A DNA stretch of 64,000 nucleotides, from NCBI RefSeq assembly GCF_907164915.1, contig NC_061866.1, forward strand, positions 45,262,320 through 45,326,319. Direction: 5' to 3'. This document shows positions 38,792 through 50,879 of the stretch, piece by piece (position 1 is the first letter of the stretch; each line of letters opens with the position of its first letter). This DNA comes from Impatiens glandulifera (taxonomy: Eukaryota; Streptophyta; Magnoliopsida; Ericales; Balsaminaceae). The position numbers and the translations under genes were made by a program. The notes under the pieces were generated by a model. That model was not told the origin of the DNA, did no database searches, and saw nothing but the letters and a program-made list of their open reading frames with translations.

Positions 38792-38796
38792 GAAAT

Positions 38797-39291
38797 TACA
38801 ACATATATTGGGTTTAAGGAGTGACATTTGAACCAAGACCAAAAAAAACTTTTTCCTCTTTCAGAACCACTCTACTATTATAAAGGTCAATAAATTTAAC
38901 GAAATATAATTGTTTTTTTTATCTAGCCCATGGTACAAGTATAGTTTAGTTTAAATTTTAAAAACTAAAATGTATAGAATTTATTATTGCATTTTGTTTG
39001 TAGAAAAAACCTGAAACAAAGGCATAGTATTGTTAATCTTGCTCATCATACAGTAAGAAATTTGTGGAAAGTACAATATAAACATATTTTCAAATCATCA
39101 CATTATTTTAGTGTTACGATATTTATTGGTTCTCATTATTTTCTATATGAGCCAATCTAGAACTTTGTGGGTTATAAATCCCGAATAAATGAAAAAGTTC
39201 CAACGCATTTTTGTTTGAAAATTAGCCTCGAGATTCTAATTTTATATATCATTTTCTCTTGTGATCAAATGCGTTATAATGTTTCTGATTA
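38797..39291. other. Unassigned AT-rich stretch
   Basis: Target sequence of the LTR element continues here. Some phrases (CATATTTTCAAATCATCAC near 39085) recall the 3' tails of copies B and C (30790, 53780), so it may be a further diverged copy of that repeat. No gene. Confidence 0.35.
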
Positions 39292-39395
39292 CTCTACTAT
39301 ATATTTAACTAAGAGAGAAAAGTTGTGTAATCATAGCCTACAACTCTACTATATATTTAACTAAGAGAGAAAAGTTGTGTAATCATAGCCTACAA
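39292..39395. repeat. Perfect tandem duplication of a 52-base unit
   Basis: Two adjacent identical copies, 39292-39343 and 39344-39395, starting CTCTACTATATATTTAACTA. The following sequence begins the 110-base block that is repeated on the far side of copia-3. Confidence 0.95.
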
Positions 39396-39500
39396 CTATC
39401 TTACAGGAGATATGATGAAAATGAAAAGGGCTCATGTAGTTTTGACTTTAAAATAGTTAGTCACTCGGTTTTCTCCATGAGAAATGATAATAATAGTATG
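39391..39500. repeat. Left copy of a ~110-base direct repeat flanking copia-3
   Basis: TACAACTATCTTACAGGAGA through AATGATAATAATAGTATG recurs with a few changes at 45021-45138, immediately outside the other LTR. It is far longer than the five bases expected from copia integration. Confidence 0.85.
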
Positions 39501-39501
39501 C

Positions 39502-40066
39502 TGTTAACTAAATCTTTAATCCTTAAGTCTATAATCTATATACTCTATGTCGATAAATTGAGATAAACTGTAATTGCGGAAACGTACCTGGATCTTGAAT
39601 GAAGAACGGTCCATTAAGCCATTCTTCGTTATTCTATTCTTCTTGATCTTGGATCTTCTCTTGATCTTGGATCTTCTTGTTCTGGATCTGGACCTGGATT
39701 GTAATGTCTGATGTGGGTGGGGTTTAAGTCTTCCAACCCTATATTGATAGCCCTTCTTTTGTGTTCTTGAGAGATGAACATAAACCTTATTGTTCGATGA
39801 GAGAAACAAATCGGTAGGCTATCTATATGGGTTGGGGACCTAGCCCTAATATACCCATTTATTATTCGGCCCATCAACGAAATAATGAATGGTATTTCTG
39901 CTTCTACACAAATATGTCCCCATACTTATTATAGATGTCTAAATAAGCCCATAACCTTTATACTTTAATAGATCACTTTATTTGGGCTTTAATCTTTATT
40001 ATGATAACAACTAATATACAATTATTAAATAATATATGTACCCAAATATTGGAAATAATACCAACA
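39502..40066 (-). repeat. 3' LTR of copia-3
   Basis: 565 bases, TGTTAACTAAATC to AATACCAACA. Relative to the other LTR it lacks about 10 bases after TGTTA and has an extra CTTGATCTTGGAT repeat near 39660 and a short insertion near 39847. Confidence 0.88.
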
Positions 40067-40503
40067 ATCTCCCACTTGGGTCATATAATATTTCCTTCAA
40101 TTGTATATTATAACCTTAAGAGCTCAAAATATTGTTATCATTACAAATACATCTATATCAATCTCGTCCATCAATTATAACAACATAGGATTAACGCGGT
40201 TTTTGTTACATTAATTCGTAACTAAACGCTCAATAGTCACATATGTCAATACAATCAAATGACATAGATTAAACATGGGTGTGTAGTGTGGATTAACATG
40301 TAGTGTGATCTTTAACATGTCTAATACCAACTGGTCCTCCTTTATTCCTTATAGAGATCAATCTGAATAACTTTAAAATCTTGATTTTCTTTAAAAACTA
40401 AATCTTTAATTTCTTTAGAAACTAATTTTTAATGTGCACATAAATTCCAAATTGTATTTATACAAGCATCACAATACAAACTCCCACTAAAACTGTATAT
40501 CAT

Positions 40504-40749
40504 CTAAATATGTAATATCCATATGAACAATATGTTCATGAAAGACCTCGGATAACAAATATTTAGAGAACGGATCCGTAATTTTAGAGTTTGTCCAAAT
40601 ATGCTCAATAGATAAATAAACATTCTGAATTCTTTATTTTCTAAATAGTTCGACTTAGTCAAACTCATATTACTATTAAAGTAAAAGAACTGCAAATTAT
40701 TGTCACGTAATAACTTTAGTGGTCTTTCTATATCATCCATAATTTGCAA
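40504..40749 (-). pseudogene. copia-3 RNase H remnant
   Basis: DDIERPLKLLRDNN corresponds to GIERPLRLFCDNN in copia-1 (near 21770). It is followed by a diverged SLTKSNYLENKEFRMF segment where the K-H-I-D box should be. The catalytic residues upstream are lost. Confidence 0.65.
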
Positions 40750-42349
40750 CCTCGTGACAAAATTTTGCAGTCAAATTCTTTAATTGAATGTCACAAAACA
40801 CCTAATAAATTTTGCCATCATGTCGAAATAATTCTAGTGTCTGTTTAACACTCTTACAAGAATTAATTCTTTAAACTAATAATTAAACTAAAAGTATGTG
40901 GCACGAATTTCCGACTGTTTTGGTATCTAAAAAAAAATCGAATCAAAATACCAAATGATCTCTATCCGATTCGATTTCACTATATGAGTATGTAATGTTT
41001 TGTTCTTAAAATATCACATTAGTTGTTTGGTTGCTTTCTTAATGATCCAAACCAGGATCCTTCAAATATTTGTCCAACATCATAAATGTACTTAATTTCT
41101 TGATTCATATAATTTAGAACATACATTAAACTCTTGTTTAAGGAGTATTATGCATATATATTTATTTTCAAGGCTAATCTTGAAGTACTTATGAGACTAA
41201 ATTTATCTCTAGATCTTTCAAAATATTCAATAATTAACATCTAGAAATTCTTTAGTCTAGTTTATTTTCTTTAGACCTATAAGGCCTGACCTTAACTGGA
41301 CAACCCCAAAAGAATTTACTAGTTGTTTTAGTTGAATCTTTATTCCATATATAAGTTGTAATTCTTAACTCTTCCTTCCAAATGAATCAATTACATGAAG
41401 ATATTCCATAAATGTTTGTTTCCAAATAAAAAAGTATCTAAAGTAATTCTTTATTTCTTCATTTTTAATATGAATTGTCAATTCCCACGCCGATGTTTCT
41501 TTCACCATCAATTGACTTTTGACAATTAACTCAACCGTACATCAACACATTTACTTTAGTAATACTGAAGTTACCATTAAATGTGTATGAGTACTGAAGT
41601 TAAATTACTCTTAGAACAAACAAAACAAACTATAATATGTATTCTTTTATGCACCACTTTCTTTAGTAATTTTCTTTTAGGTGCAATATATGCAATTCTT
41701 ATAACTTCATTTCTTTATTATGTATTAAGGTATTTGCTAAGTGAACACTATTTATGTTTTTTTTTGTTTCAATCTTTTATTTTTCTTACACACAATTGAT
41801 GTGAGTTCATATAGAGACTATGTCTCCCTTTAGACAATTACAATTCACATCAATTAACTTAAGTGTAAATAAGAAAATCCAAATTAGATGCATGAGAATA
41901 CATTATTGTAACTCTGACTTTAATGCATTACTTTTGAAACAAAATAAAACATATATTATTTATGAAATCTTTATTCTAATAATACCCTTAGCAATTTTAA
42001 CCCTTTTAGATATAATTCTTAAAAATACAACAAATTCTAAATATGTCTTAAAAATTATATCATATAAAATGAACTTAAGATGTTGACAAGAAAAATAATC
42101 CGTATAAGCAGAAGTGTTAACTTGATTAGATAACAAAACAAATGAACAACCATACTCACAAAATTTAATAATCACATAAATTCAAAATAATGGTACGTCT
42201 CATCATAAGATACCAAACGCAACATTAATATTTAGTCTTTGGACATTAAATATTAACTTGCAAACGATACTCTTTTATAGTAATCAAATATTAACAATAA
42301 GTCCTGTCAAACAATTGGTTATCTTTGGATATTCCAATTATTCACATGG

Positions 42350-42770
42350 CCCACCGAATAATTGTTTCATATTTATTACCACATGTGCATAATGTTATTC
42401 TGACCAATTATTTATCTTCCTTTGGGCCGATTAAATAACCGCATGAAATACATACACACTACCTTCTTAATTTATAAAACATATTAACCTTCACAAGAGA
42501 GCCTACTTTGGTAGGATGTTGCTTCAATTAATTGATTTAATAAATTAATAAATTATGTACATACTTTAAGTGTGTAACTCGACCAATTATTAAACTTCCT
42601 TTTGTCCGATTAATAATCGCATAGTTACAAATACAACCGTCTTAATCTTATAAAACAAATATGTTCTATAAATTAATAATTTGTACATTATTTAAATTTG
42701 CAATCCGACCAATTATTAACCTTCCTTTGGGCCGATTAACAACCGCATAATTACAAATTTAAGTGGGCCT
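42350..42770. repeat. Diverged tandem repeats inside copia-3
   Basis: Three or four copies of GACCAATTATT-n-CTTCCTTTGGGCCGATTAA-n-CCGCATAATTACAAAT, spaced about 130-170 bases apart (about 42410, 42585, 42707). Non-coding. Probably a leader-region repeat of the element. Confidence 0.7.
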
Positions 42771-44484
42771 AAAATTGTACCAAATTTTGAATGTGTTATT
42801 AATACCGAAAATCTGAATGTTGTTTTATTTATCAAAATTGCATAAATTCCATATGTGTTACACAAAACAAATAATTGTGATTTACTAATCACTCAATTAT
42901 TTCTTAATATCAATCAACACAATATATACATAAAGACCAAAATATGTATATATATTCGAATGTGTAATATAACATGATTGATTATTCATCCAAATATAAT
43001 AACAATAATAAATAATTAAATAATCAATTACACAAATTACCTAAAATTCTAAATTTATCAATTATTAGGTTAATTGATTTCTTTAATTCTTGATAAATAA
43101 CTTATTGATATTTATTTATTCTTTAATTGTAAATTATTATTAATAATAAAATAATAATAATTCTTTAGTTTCTTTCTATTTATTCTTGATTTTTTCTTAA
43201 TTTCTGAATACATTCATATAAATTATCAATACATTAATTAACTCATAAATTAATATTCATCCGTTTTTTTTATACTAATTCATTAAATATATTACAAAAT
43301 TTAATGTAATCAATATTTATAAAATATTATAAATATGTGAAGTAAACATGTATATTTTTCTTTAATTCTCAAATCATAATGTATATACACATACATCATA
43401 AGTTTATATATTAAATTTCATAATTCTTAATTTTAATTTTCATAAAATATTTTAACTTTATTCTTAATTATATATTAATGTATTAATATATTAATACTTC
43501 AGTATAAATATTATTTAATCATTAATTAATTAAAATAATTATTATCAATGTTTTAATTCCTTAAATTAATTATAATAATTAATTATTATTATAATTAATA
43601 AATTCCTTAAATTCCTTACATAATTATATAATTAGAATAATAATAAATTATTATTCTAAAATTCAAAATTCCTTAATTAATTCAGTTAAAATTCTTTATA
43701 ATTATTATTAAATTCATATATAATTCAATTCTGAATATATATCAAAATATATATATAACTGAAATATATATAATATATTAATTAATATCTCATTAATTAT
43801 CTAATTAATAATAATTAATAATATATAGATATTAATTTGACCAATTCTTTAAAAAAAATTCAACTTCTTTACCATATATTTCTCTCACATAAATTAAGGT
43901 TATTAATTTGAATTATTATTTTCAAATTAATAATTAAATACAATTCTTGAAATAAAACTTTTTCATCTTCTTTATTCTTTATGATTCTAAAACCGTTTAA
44001 TCTTTATGATTACTGAAAAATCGGTTTAGATGTCTAGAGTCTTTAATTCTTTACTATAACATATACATCAAAATAATTTATTGTTTATAATTCAGTAAAT
44101 AAAAACATATTAGATCAAAAACATTTATAAATGTCTATTCATATTCTTTAATTAATAAGAATTATATAACCTCAAATCAAATATATATATATATATATAT
44201 AATAGAATTAAAACTTATTCTTAATTATCTCACATTTTATTTTATACATAATATTTAGTCTTAACACTAACTTAAGTGAGAATCAAAAATAAAACAAAAT
44301 TAAAACTGTTCAACTTCCTTATCCTTAAAATGAACATTCAATTCAATTTATTCAATTTCTATTCTGAATCTGTTTATACAGAAATTTAATTGTTATTCAT
44401 AATCTTGTTAACCAAATTCAACAATCTATCTTTATCCTTATTAAATCTCAATAAATCGACATAAAGAGGCTCTCTGATACCACT

Positions 44485-45023
44485 TGTTAGAATCTTTAGT
44501 CTAAATCTTTAATCCTTAAGTCTATAATCTATATACTCTATGTCGATAAATTGAGATAAACTGTAATTGCGGAAACGTACCTGGAACTTGAATGAAGAAC
44601 GGTCCATTAAGCCATTCTTCGTTATTCTATTTTTCTTGATCTTGGATCTTCTCTTGATCTGGACCTGGATTGTAATGTCTGATGTGGGTGGGGTTTAAGT
44701 CTTCCAACCCTATATTGATAGCCCTTTTTTTGTGTTCTTGAGAGATGAACATAAACCTTATTGTTCGATGAGAGAAACAAATCGGTAGGCTATCTATATG
44801 GGTTGGGGACCTAGCCCATTATTCGGCCCATCAACGAAATAATGAATGGTATTTCTGCTTCTACACAAATATGTCCCCATACTTATTATAGATGTCTAAA
44901 TAAGCCCATAACCTTTATACTTTAATAGATCACTTTATTTGGGCTTTAATCTTCATTATGATAACAACTAATATACAATTATTAAATAATATATGTACCT
45001 AAATATTGGAAATAATTCTAACA
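44485..45023 (-). repeat. 5' LTR of copia-3
   Basis: 539 bases, TGTTAGAATCTTTAG to AATTCTAACA, next to the primer-binding site at 44471-44484. Confidence 0.88.
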
Positions 45024-45138
45024 CAACTATCTTACAGGATATATGATGAAAATGAAAAGGGCTTAATTATGTAGTTTTGACTTTAAAATAGTTAGTCACT
45101 CGATATTCTCCATGAGAAATGATAATAATAGTAATGTT
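45021..45138. repeat. Right copy of the ~110-base direct repeat flanking copia-3
   Basis: Matches 39391-39500 with several substitutions and small indels (GGATAT for GGAGAT, GGCTTAATTATG for GGCTCATG). Confidence 0.85.
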
Positions 45139-45517
45139 GTTTACAAAAATGCAAATAAGATAGTCTAAGTTGGTTTGGTGTTTAATTACACTCTAAAAAG
45201 AGCATCGCATAAGTGTATCACAAAATGGATATATCTCGTCTTCGAGTTGAAGCTCAAATTACGGTAAAAAGCTACTTTTGTTCAATTTATATATATATTT
45301 TTGTCAATGTTCTCCGTCTTAAAACTTCACGTTAGGCCATTAATGATGTCAAACTCCCCAAAACAATTTTATAGACAAACATATGAAATATTCTCTGTCC
45401 AAATTTGAGATGATTTGGATCATTATTCTATCAAATCATTGTTAAGTTTATAAAAAAAACTAACTAAAATTGTTTGAAAAGTTTTTGCTTAAGATTTTAT
45501 CATTGAAATATTTTGGT

Positions 45518-45827
45518 CGAAAAACGGCTGAGTCACAACCGAGGCGAGCGATGAACTTCTACCTCCGGGCCCTGAAGTACAGGGCCGTCCCGACAACCAA
45601 GACCACATTATTGGTTGCTAGTACCACATAAGCCAAATTGGCTATAGCAAAGTCCAAGGTCACAACCACAGTTTTATGCCACGGCAAGAGTAACGGCGGT
45701 AAAAAGAACTACACGTATTATTATTAGCTTCGTTAGAATGCTTATGATAATTGATCAGGCTTGAGAAGTTTATATATAGTGCTAACATTTTATTTATTTC
45801 AATAAGATAAGTGTTAGTTTATTTATT
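45518..45827 (-). pseudogene. Broken duplicate of the class IV chitinase 5' end
   Basis: About 310 bases match the chitinase gene from the middle of exon 1 through the start codon and TATA box (12595-12912). The ATG has become ACG. In the hevein domain the Tyr codon of NQYCG has become TAA. The exon is cut short before the GH19 domain. The upstream 70 bases, including the TATATAAA box, are conserved. It is a non-functional segmental copy about 33 kb from its source, between two retroelements. Confidence 0.88.
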
Positions 45828-45916
45828 CCTATAGTACTATAGGAATTAATATTAACAATTGATTGTCCCTGGTTTATATTAATTCTGTCACATCACATTT
45901 ATTCTACAGTTATGCT

Positions 45917-47539
45917 TAGGGATGACAATGGGTACTTGTATATCCGATATCCGTGGGTACCCGATGATCGGGGTCGGAGATGGGGAGTGAAAAATGATAT
46001 CCGATCGGGTTCGGGATCGGGGATGGGGAGTGTTGGAACCCAAACTCGATACCCGATATCCGAATATATTAAATATTAATATATATTAATAAAATTTAAG
46101 TGACTTATCAAATTCCAACTATTAACTAATTAACTATTATTAAATAAATATATTAATTATTTTATCGTTACTCTTAAGTCTTAACATCATTTCCCACATA
46201 CATCATGCATGCTTAACATATTTCATTCATTTGTAATAAATGTTTCCCTCTCATATATCTCCATTCAACCTTACTTCAAGAGTTCAAGTCTTCAACTTCT
46301 ATCTTCTTCAACTTCTTCTTCAACATAAGTTACATAGCTATACAAGTAAGTAATGTTTTCAGTGTTTTAACCGCAACAAAGTTGATTTTTTATGTAAGAT
46401 CTACATGACTACACGTCTACAACACAAGTAGGTAAGTAATTATTTTAATTATTTATAGACTTTTTATTTAATATGTGGAATCTCTTCAATACTATTGATA
46501 TATACGACAAAGATTTAGGCATACTTTCATTATATATAATATGTCTATCATTTATTTGACTCAGATTAAATAAACAACATCAAACATTATAGAAATTTAT
46601 CCAAGTGTTAGATGGATTTTCACAACTAACAAACTAAGGTTCTAAATTATAATAGATTATTAATATTATTAAATATATTTTATGAAATAATTTATAATTT
46701 AATAAAGTAATACAATAAATAAATTTATTTTTATAAAGGCAAAAATAAAGGGTCAAAAGAGTTTTTTTAAGAAATATTAAAAGTTCTTTATATTTAATTC
46801 AATATATTAGTTTTAAAATAAAATAGTTTTTTTTTTAAATATTATGTTTAACTATATTTAGAGAATAATAGTTCAACATATCAGTTATTTATTTTTATAA
46901 ATATTTTTGGAAAAATATTAATATATAAGACCAAGTAAAAGAATCATATTAATCCTTATTTTCTAAGTAATTAATTGTTTGTCAAAAATTTGAGGTATGT
47001 TATTAGTCTATTTTGTATTTTTTATAATGATTGTTTTTTATTTATTTTGTAGGTTGTAATTAAATGTGCTGAAGAAGTCTATTCAAGAAGGATGTTTTTT
47101 GTGATTTTTGTGAGAACTAATTTGATGATTTTTGAAGTTTTTGTGTTTAATTAAAAATTATGTTCTATCACTTTTAAGCTTATTTGTATTTTTGTAGTAT
47201 GGATGAATTTATATTATGAAGTATGAATGAATTTATATTTTATAGTATGGATGATTTTCTTTTTAAGTATATAATATTTATTAATAATTTTAGGTTAATT
47301 ATATTTTGTAGTAACATATTATATTTAATTTATATAATTTTAGTTAATTAAAATATATTTTTTTTAGTATTTAATATCGGGTAATGGGGTACCCGTCGGG
47401 GATATGGTACCCGATGAATCGGGGATGGAGATATAAATAGAGTTACCAGTCGGGTTCGGGATCGGGTAGTAATTTGAAAATCGGGTTCGGGGATGGGTAC
47501 TTCACTACCCGGCGGGTAGGGTACCCGTTGCCATCCCTA
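45917..47539. mobile_element. Non-autonomous hAT-type element with perfect 8-bp duplication
   Basis: The left end TAGGGATGACAATGGGTAC is the inverted repeat of the right end (reverse complement TAGGGATGGCAACGGGTAC). GTTATGCT is duplicated exactly at 45909-45916 and 47540-47547, the length typical of hAT insertion. The outer 120 bases on each side are dense in GGGTACCCGATATCCG motifs. The AT-rich 1.3 kb core has no recognisable transposase. It sits in the LTR-side sequence of copia-4. Confidence 0.85.
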
Positions 47540-47766
47540 GTTATGCTTAATTAAGTTAGTATTTACGTTTTCTTGTTTTATGAATTTTATAGTCGTAGTC
47601 TTTTTCCTTTTGTTGTAATCTTTTCATCTTTAACAATAAGAAATGTCTCTTCATCTGTTTTTCCATACTTCATTGTTCATCACTTTCTTACATTCCGCAA
47701 AACAATTGGTATCAGAACAGGTTATATTCAATCAATTTATCATTATTTGTTTTCTGGCGAGAAGAT

Positions 47767-48540
47767 GTCTTCAATGAATCTGAAAATCGAAAAATTAACA
47801 GGGCAAAATAGTTTTGGTCTATGGCAGATCAAAATGCGAGCCTTGCTTAAACAACAAGGTGTCTAGGGACCATTGTCGAAGGAAAAAACGAAGATAGTTG
47901 CAAGTCCTGCAAAGGCTGCTGAGCTTGAGATCTTGGAAGAGAAGACACACTCAACAATTTTATTATGTCTAGTTGATGAAGTGATTACTGAGGTATCAGA
48001 TGAAGATACCGCAATCAGTCTATGGTCAAAGTTAGAGACTTTGTACATGACAAAGTCAATAACTAACAAGTTGTTATTAAAGCAACGTCTGTTCAGTCTT
48101 CGTATGCTTGAAGGTAAGTCTCTTCGTGAATATCTTGATAAGTTAAACATTATATTACTTGAATTGAGAAATATAGATGTTAAGATCGAAGATGAAGATG
48201 CTGCATTAATTTTGTTGGTATCTTTACCCAACTCGTTTAAAATTTTGTTCAATCGTTCGTTGTGGGTAAAGACACTGTGACTCTAGAGGAAGTTCGGTCA
48301 AACCACTTCATACTAGAGAGATGCGCCATAAGGCGAGCATTGAAATTGTAGATAGTCAAGCATCTGGGTTGATTGTCAGCATAGTCAACTACAAATGGTC
48401 TGTAAAGAAGAATGATCAAAAGTACAAAGTTAAAGACCCTAGTGTTAAAGACATCTACAATTACTATAAAGAACCTAGTCATTGGAATAATAATTGTTGT
48501 AAAAAAAGGGCAAAAATTTTACGGCTGCTATAACACATAA
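47767..48540 (+). pseudogene. copia-4 gag remnant
   Basis: Starts MSSMNLKIEKLTGQNSFGLW with the usual F-x-x-W-K/Q-x-x-M pattern. TAG stands in place of a Trp at 47864-47866. The same frame continues (LWSKLETLYMTKSITNKL, LLVSLPNSFK) to about 48245. A frameshift then leads to TLEEVRSNHFILER, and the zinc-knuckle region is only partly recognisable (CKKRAKI). Clearly non-functional. Confidence 0.75.
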
Positions 48541-48637
48541 AGATAGAGACACCGACTCGGAGGAGGACATTGCCCTTGTAGCTAACGCTTCTCTACACCC
48601 TATTGATACGTTGGTGTTGGATTCAGGGTGTTTATAT

Positions 48638-49112
48638 TAGGGGTGTTCAATATTTGGTCTGAACCGAATATCCGACCAAATTCGAATTCACCGAATTCGA
48701 ATAAATCGAATTTGAATTTCATTTTCGGTTTTCGAATCGAATTTCAAACCAATTCGAATTCAAATACAGTTTTCGGATTGGTTTTCGAGTTTGGTTTCAA
48801 CTCGAAAACCAAACCGAAAACCGAATTCATTTTTTATTATTTATTTTTCAAAACTTAGCTTAAGAAAAAATTCAAAATAATCAAATTATAATAAAAGAAA
48901 AAGAAAATAAAAGCATCAGTGGTCTAGTGGTAAAATAATACCCTACCACGGTATAGACCCGGGTTCGAATATCAAATTCGAATTCTGTTTGGTTTAATTA
49001 AAATTTATTCGAATTCGGTTCAGTTTTCGAAATGGCTAAAAAAAATAAAAATTCGAATAAACCGAACCGAGGAACTCGAATAACCCGAAAACCGAACCGA
49101 TGAACACCCCTA
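48638..49112. mobile_element. Small hAT-type element carrying a tRNA-Gly-like sequence, copy 1
   Basis: The ends TAGGGGTGTTCAATATTTGG and (reverse complement) TAGGGGTGTTCATCGGTTC are inverted repeats. The flanking octamers GTTTATAT and ATTCATAT each differ by one base from GTTCATAT, which restores an unbroken GCSYHMSP in the interrupted copia protease, so an 8-bp duplication is likely. The outer parts are rich in CCGAATTCGAAT motifs. The middle holds the tRNA-like stretch (48913). Confidence 0.75.
48913..48973 (+). pseudogene. tRNA-Gly(GCC)-derived pseudogene
   Basis: GCATCAGTGGTCTAGTGGTA, then CCCTACCACGG, then GACCCGGGTTCGAAT follow plant tRNA-Gly(GCC) through the D arm, anticodon arm and T loop. 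The anticodon position reads ACC rather than GCC, and the 3' acceptor stem is missing (TATCAAATTCG follows). It therefore cannot fold into a full cloverleaf. Confidence 0.75.
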
Positions 49113-49113
49113 A

Positions 49114-49756
49114 TTCATATCATATGAGTCCGAACAAAGAATAGTTCGATACCTATGAAGATTATGATGGTGGAAACGTTGTCATGGGAAATGATGCCAC
49201 ATGTAGAATTGTGGGTATTGGGACTATCAAGATTCTAACTGATGATGGTAAGATACGGACCCTAGCTGACGTTCTTCATATTTCTCAACTGAAGAAGAAC
49301 TTAATATCTTTATGTATTTTAGATACTAAAGGTTTCAATTTTAGAGGTGATGAAGGAACATTGCGCATCAGTAAAGGTTCAAAAGTATACAATCTCTAGA
49401 CATTCTATTTTATAAGATATAAAACTAATTTTATGAGTCCCCTAGTTCATATCATATGAGTCCGAACAAAGAATGGTTCGATACCTATGAAGATTATGAT
49501 GGTGGAAACGTTGTCATGAGAAATGCATGTAGAATTGTGGGTATTGGGACTATCAAGATTCTAACTGATGATGGTAAGATACGGACCCTAATTGGCGTTC
49601 GACATATTCCTCAACTGAAGAAGAACTTAATATCTTTATGCATTTTAGATACTAAAGGTTTCAATTTTTGAGGTGATGAAGGAACATTGCACATCAATAA
49701 AGGTTCAAAAGTATACAATCTCTAGACATTCTATTTTATAAGATATAAAACTAATT
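49114..49756 (+). repeat. 332-base tandem duplication of a copia protease fragment
   Basis: TTCATATCATATGAGTCCGA recurs at 49114 and 49446. Both units encode EWFDTYEDYDGGNVV and IKILTDDGKIRTL, the segment after the protease site, then LKKNLISLCILDTKGF. Each ends in the ATAAGATATAAAACTAATTT junction that also occurs once in copy B (26780). The first unit has TAG for a Trp codon. Confidence 0.85.
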
Positions 49757-49939
49757 TTATTTCACTATAGAGTGTTTGATTTTTTTTTTTCAAAACAAAT
49801 CTAATAAAGTTTAATATGTTTTCAAGTTAATCTCAAATAAAAATACGACTCAAAAGAGAGTAAGAACAACTTTAAAACAAAACTCCATATAACTCCTAAA
49901 CATAGTAAAAGTATATTTGGGGAACAATGTGAAAAAAGA

Positions 49940-50345
49940 CAAGAGAGTTGGTTGAAGGAAAAATACAACGAATTGGGAAATGCAAGTACTATCAAGTTGA
50001 GATTTCAGTCGTTTTTGGAAGTACTAGTGGGTTAAAAAACCACTTTTTAAAAATGTGTAAGTTAAGTTCACTCTGTGAAACAAGTAGAGCCCGTAGATGT
50101 GATAAAAGTCAAACTATTTTGACGAATGAGAGACGATGGAGTAAGAAAGTTCTTTGGTTCCACATACTTTTAACCAGAAAATGTGTGAAATAAAAATGAC
50201 GGAGTATTTGATTCTCTATGAAGTTTCATTTAAAGTTGTCGAAGTAAAGGGGTTTGTGAGCTTATTACATGAAGCACAACCGAGGTTCAAGGTTCCTGAT
50301 AAAAAAAAGTTTTGTAGGTATGGTTTTTACTTATTCTTAGTTGAA
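49940..50345 (+). pseudogene. hAT transposase fragment: BED finger and following segment, copy C
   Basis: GKCKYYQVEISVVFGSTSGLK followed by NHF-x-KMC resembles the second half of a BED zinc finger. Further on, with breaks, come TEYLILYEVSFKVVEVKGF and QPRFKVPDKK, matching plant RICESLEEPER-type hAT transposases. Stops and frameshifts throughout; the catalytic core is absent. Confidence 0.5.
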
Positions 50346-50879
50346 TTGGTTTTTTTGTTTAAGTTAATATGTTTTTAGGTATCAAAAGTATACGAAATTA
50401 AAATATATAGAAAACAATGTATACTGAAATCAAGGTAAGGTAAATATATGTATTTTTTTTATACAAAACTTGTAATTTATTAGGTATCTATAAAAAATTT
50501 AAGGTATACCATATCCACCACCCTACCATTTTAGGGGCCAAATTTTTAATATATAATACTATTAATTATATATTATAAAATATTTATTTTAGTATAATAT
50601 CATATTAATTTTTTATTTATTTTTATATAATAAGTTAACTTTTTCTCTCTCCATATTATATATTATAATATATTTTTTTTTCTCTATATTATATAATAAT
50701 ATTTTATTTATTTCTCTCTTCATATTATATATAACATAATAATATACTAATTTTCTATCTCTTTTCGTAGGCTATTTATTATTTTTTATACTATTTTTTT
50801 ATCATTAATATATGTTTCAATCAATTTAAATTATAACATTTTATATCACTTAACCCTAATTATATTATTTATAAAAAAG

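Larger units (their letters stand above)
39502..45023 (-). mobile_element. Strongly decayed copia retrotransposon with both LTRs (copia-3)
   Basis: LTRs at 39502-40066 and 44485-45023. The primer-binding site is on the minus strand as GTGGTATCAGAGAG (44471-44484), complementary to initiator tRNA-Met, so the element reads leftwards. A polypurine-like tract (CCCAAGTGGGAGAT on the minus strand) abuts the left LTR. The interior is badly decayed and AT-rich, with only RNase H and scattered integrase phrases left. No five-base target duplication is found (TATGC against CAACT). Confidence 0.85.
47548..49720 (+). mobile_element. Fragment of a plus-strand copia element (copia-4)
   Basis: An LTR tail ends CGCAAAACA at 47704, followed by a primer-binding site TGGTATCAGAACAG (47707-47720), gag and the start of the protease. 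The protease site LDSGC is split by the small hAT-type element at 48638. The protease block beyond it is tandemly duplicated, and homology then stops. Integrase, RT and the 3' LTR are missing. Confidence 0.75.

Noticed and set aside
39497..45028. A normal 5-base target duplication for copia-3
   Set aside because: TATGC on the left and CAACT on the right do not match; only the long 110-base repeats flank it.
48913..48973. Functional tRNA-Gly gene
   Set aside because: The 3' half of the acceptor stem is absent and the anticodon is altered; the same fragment occurs in another copy of the same transposon.
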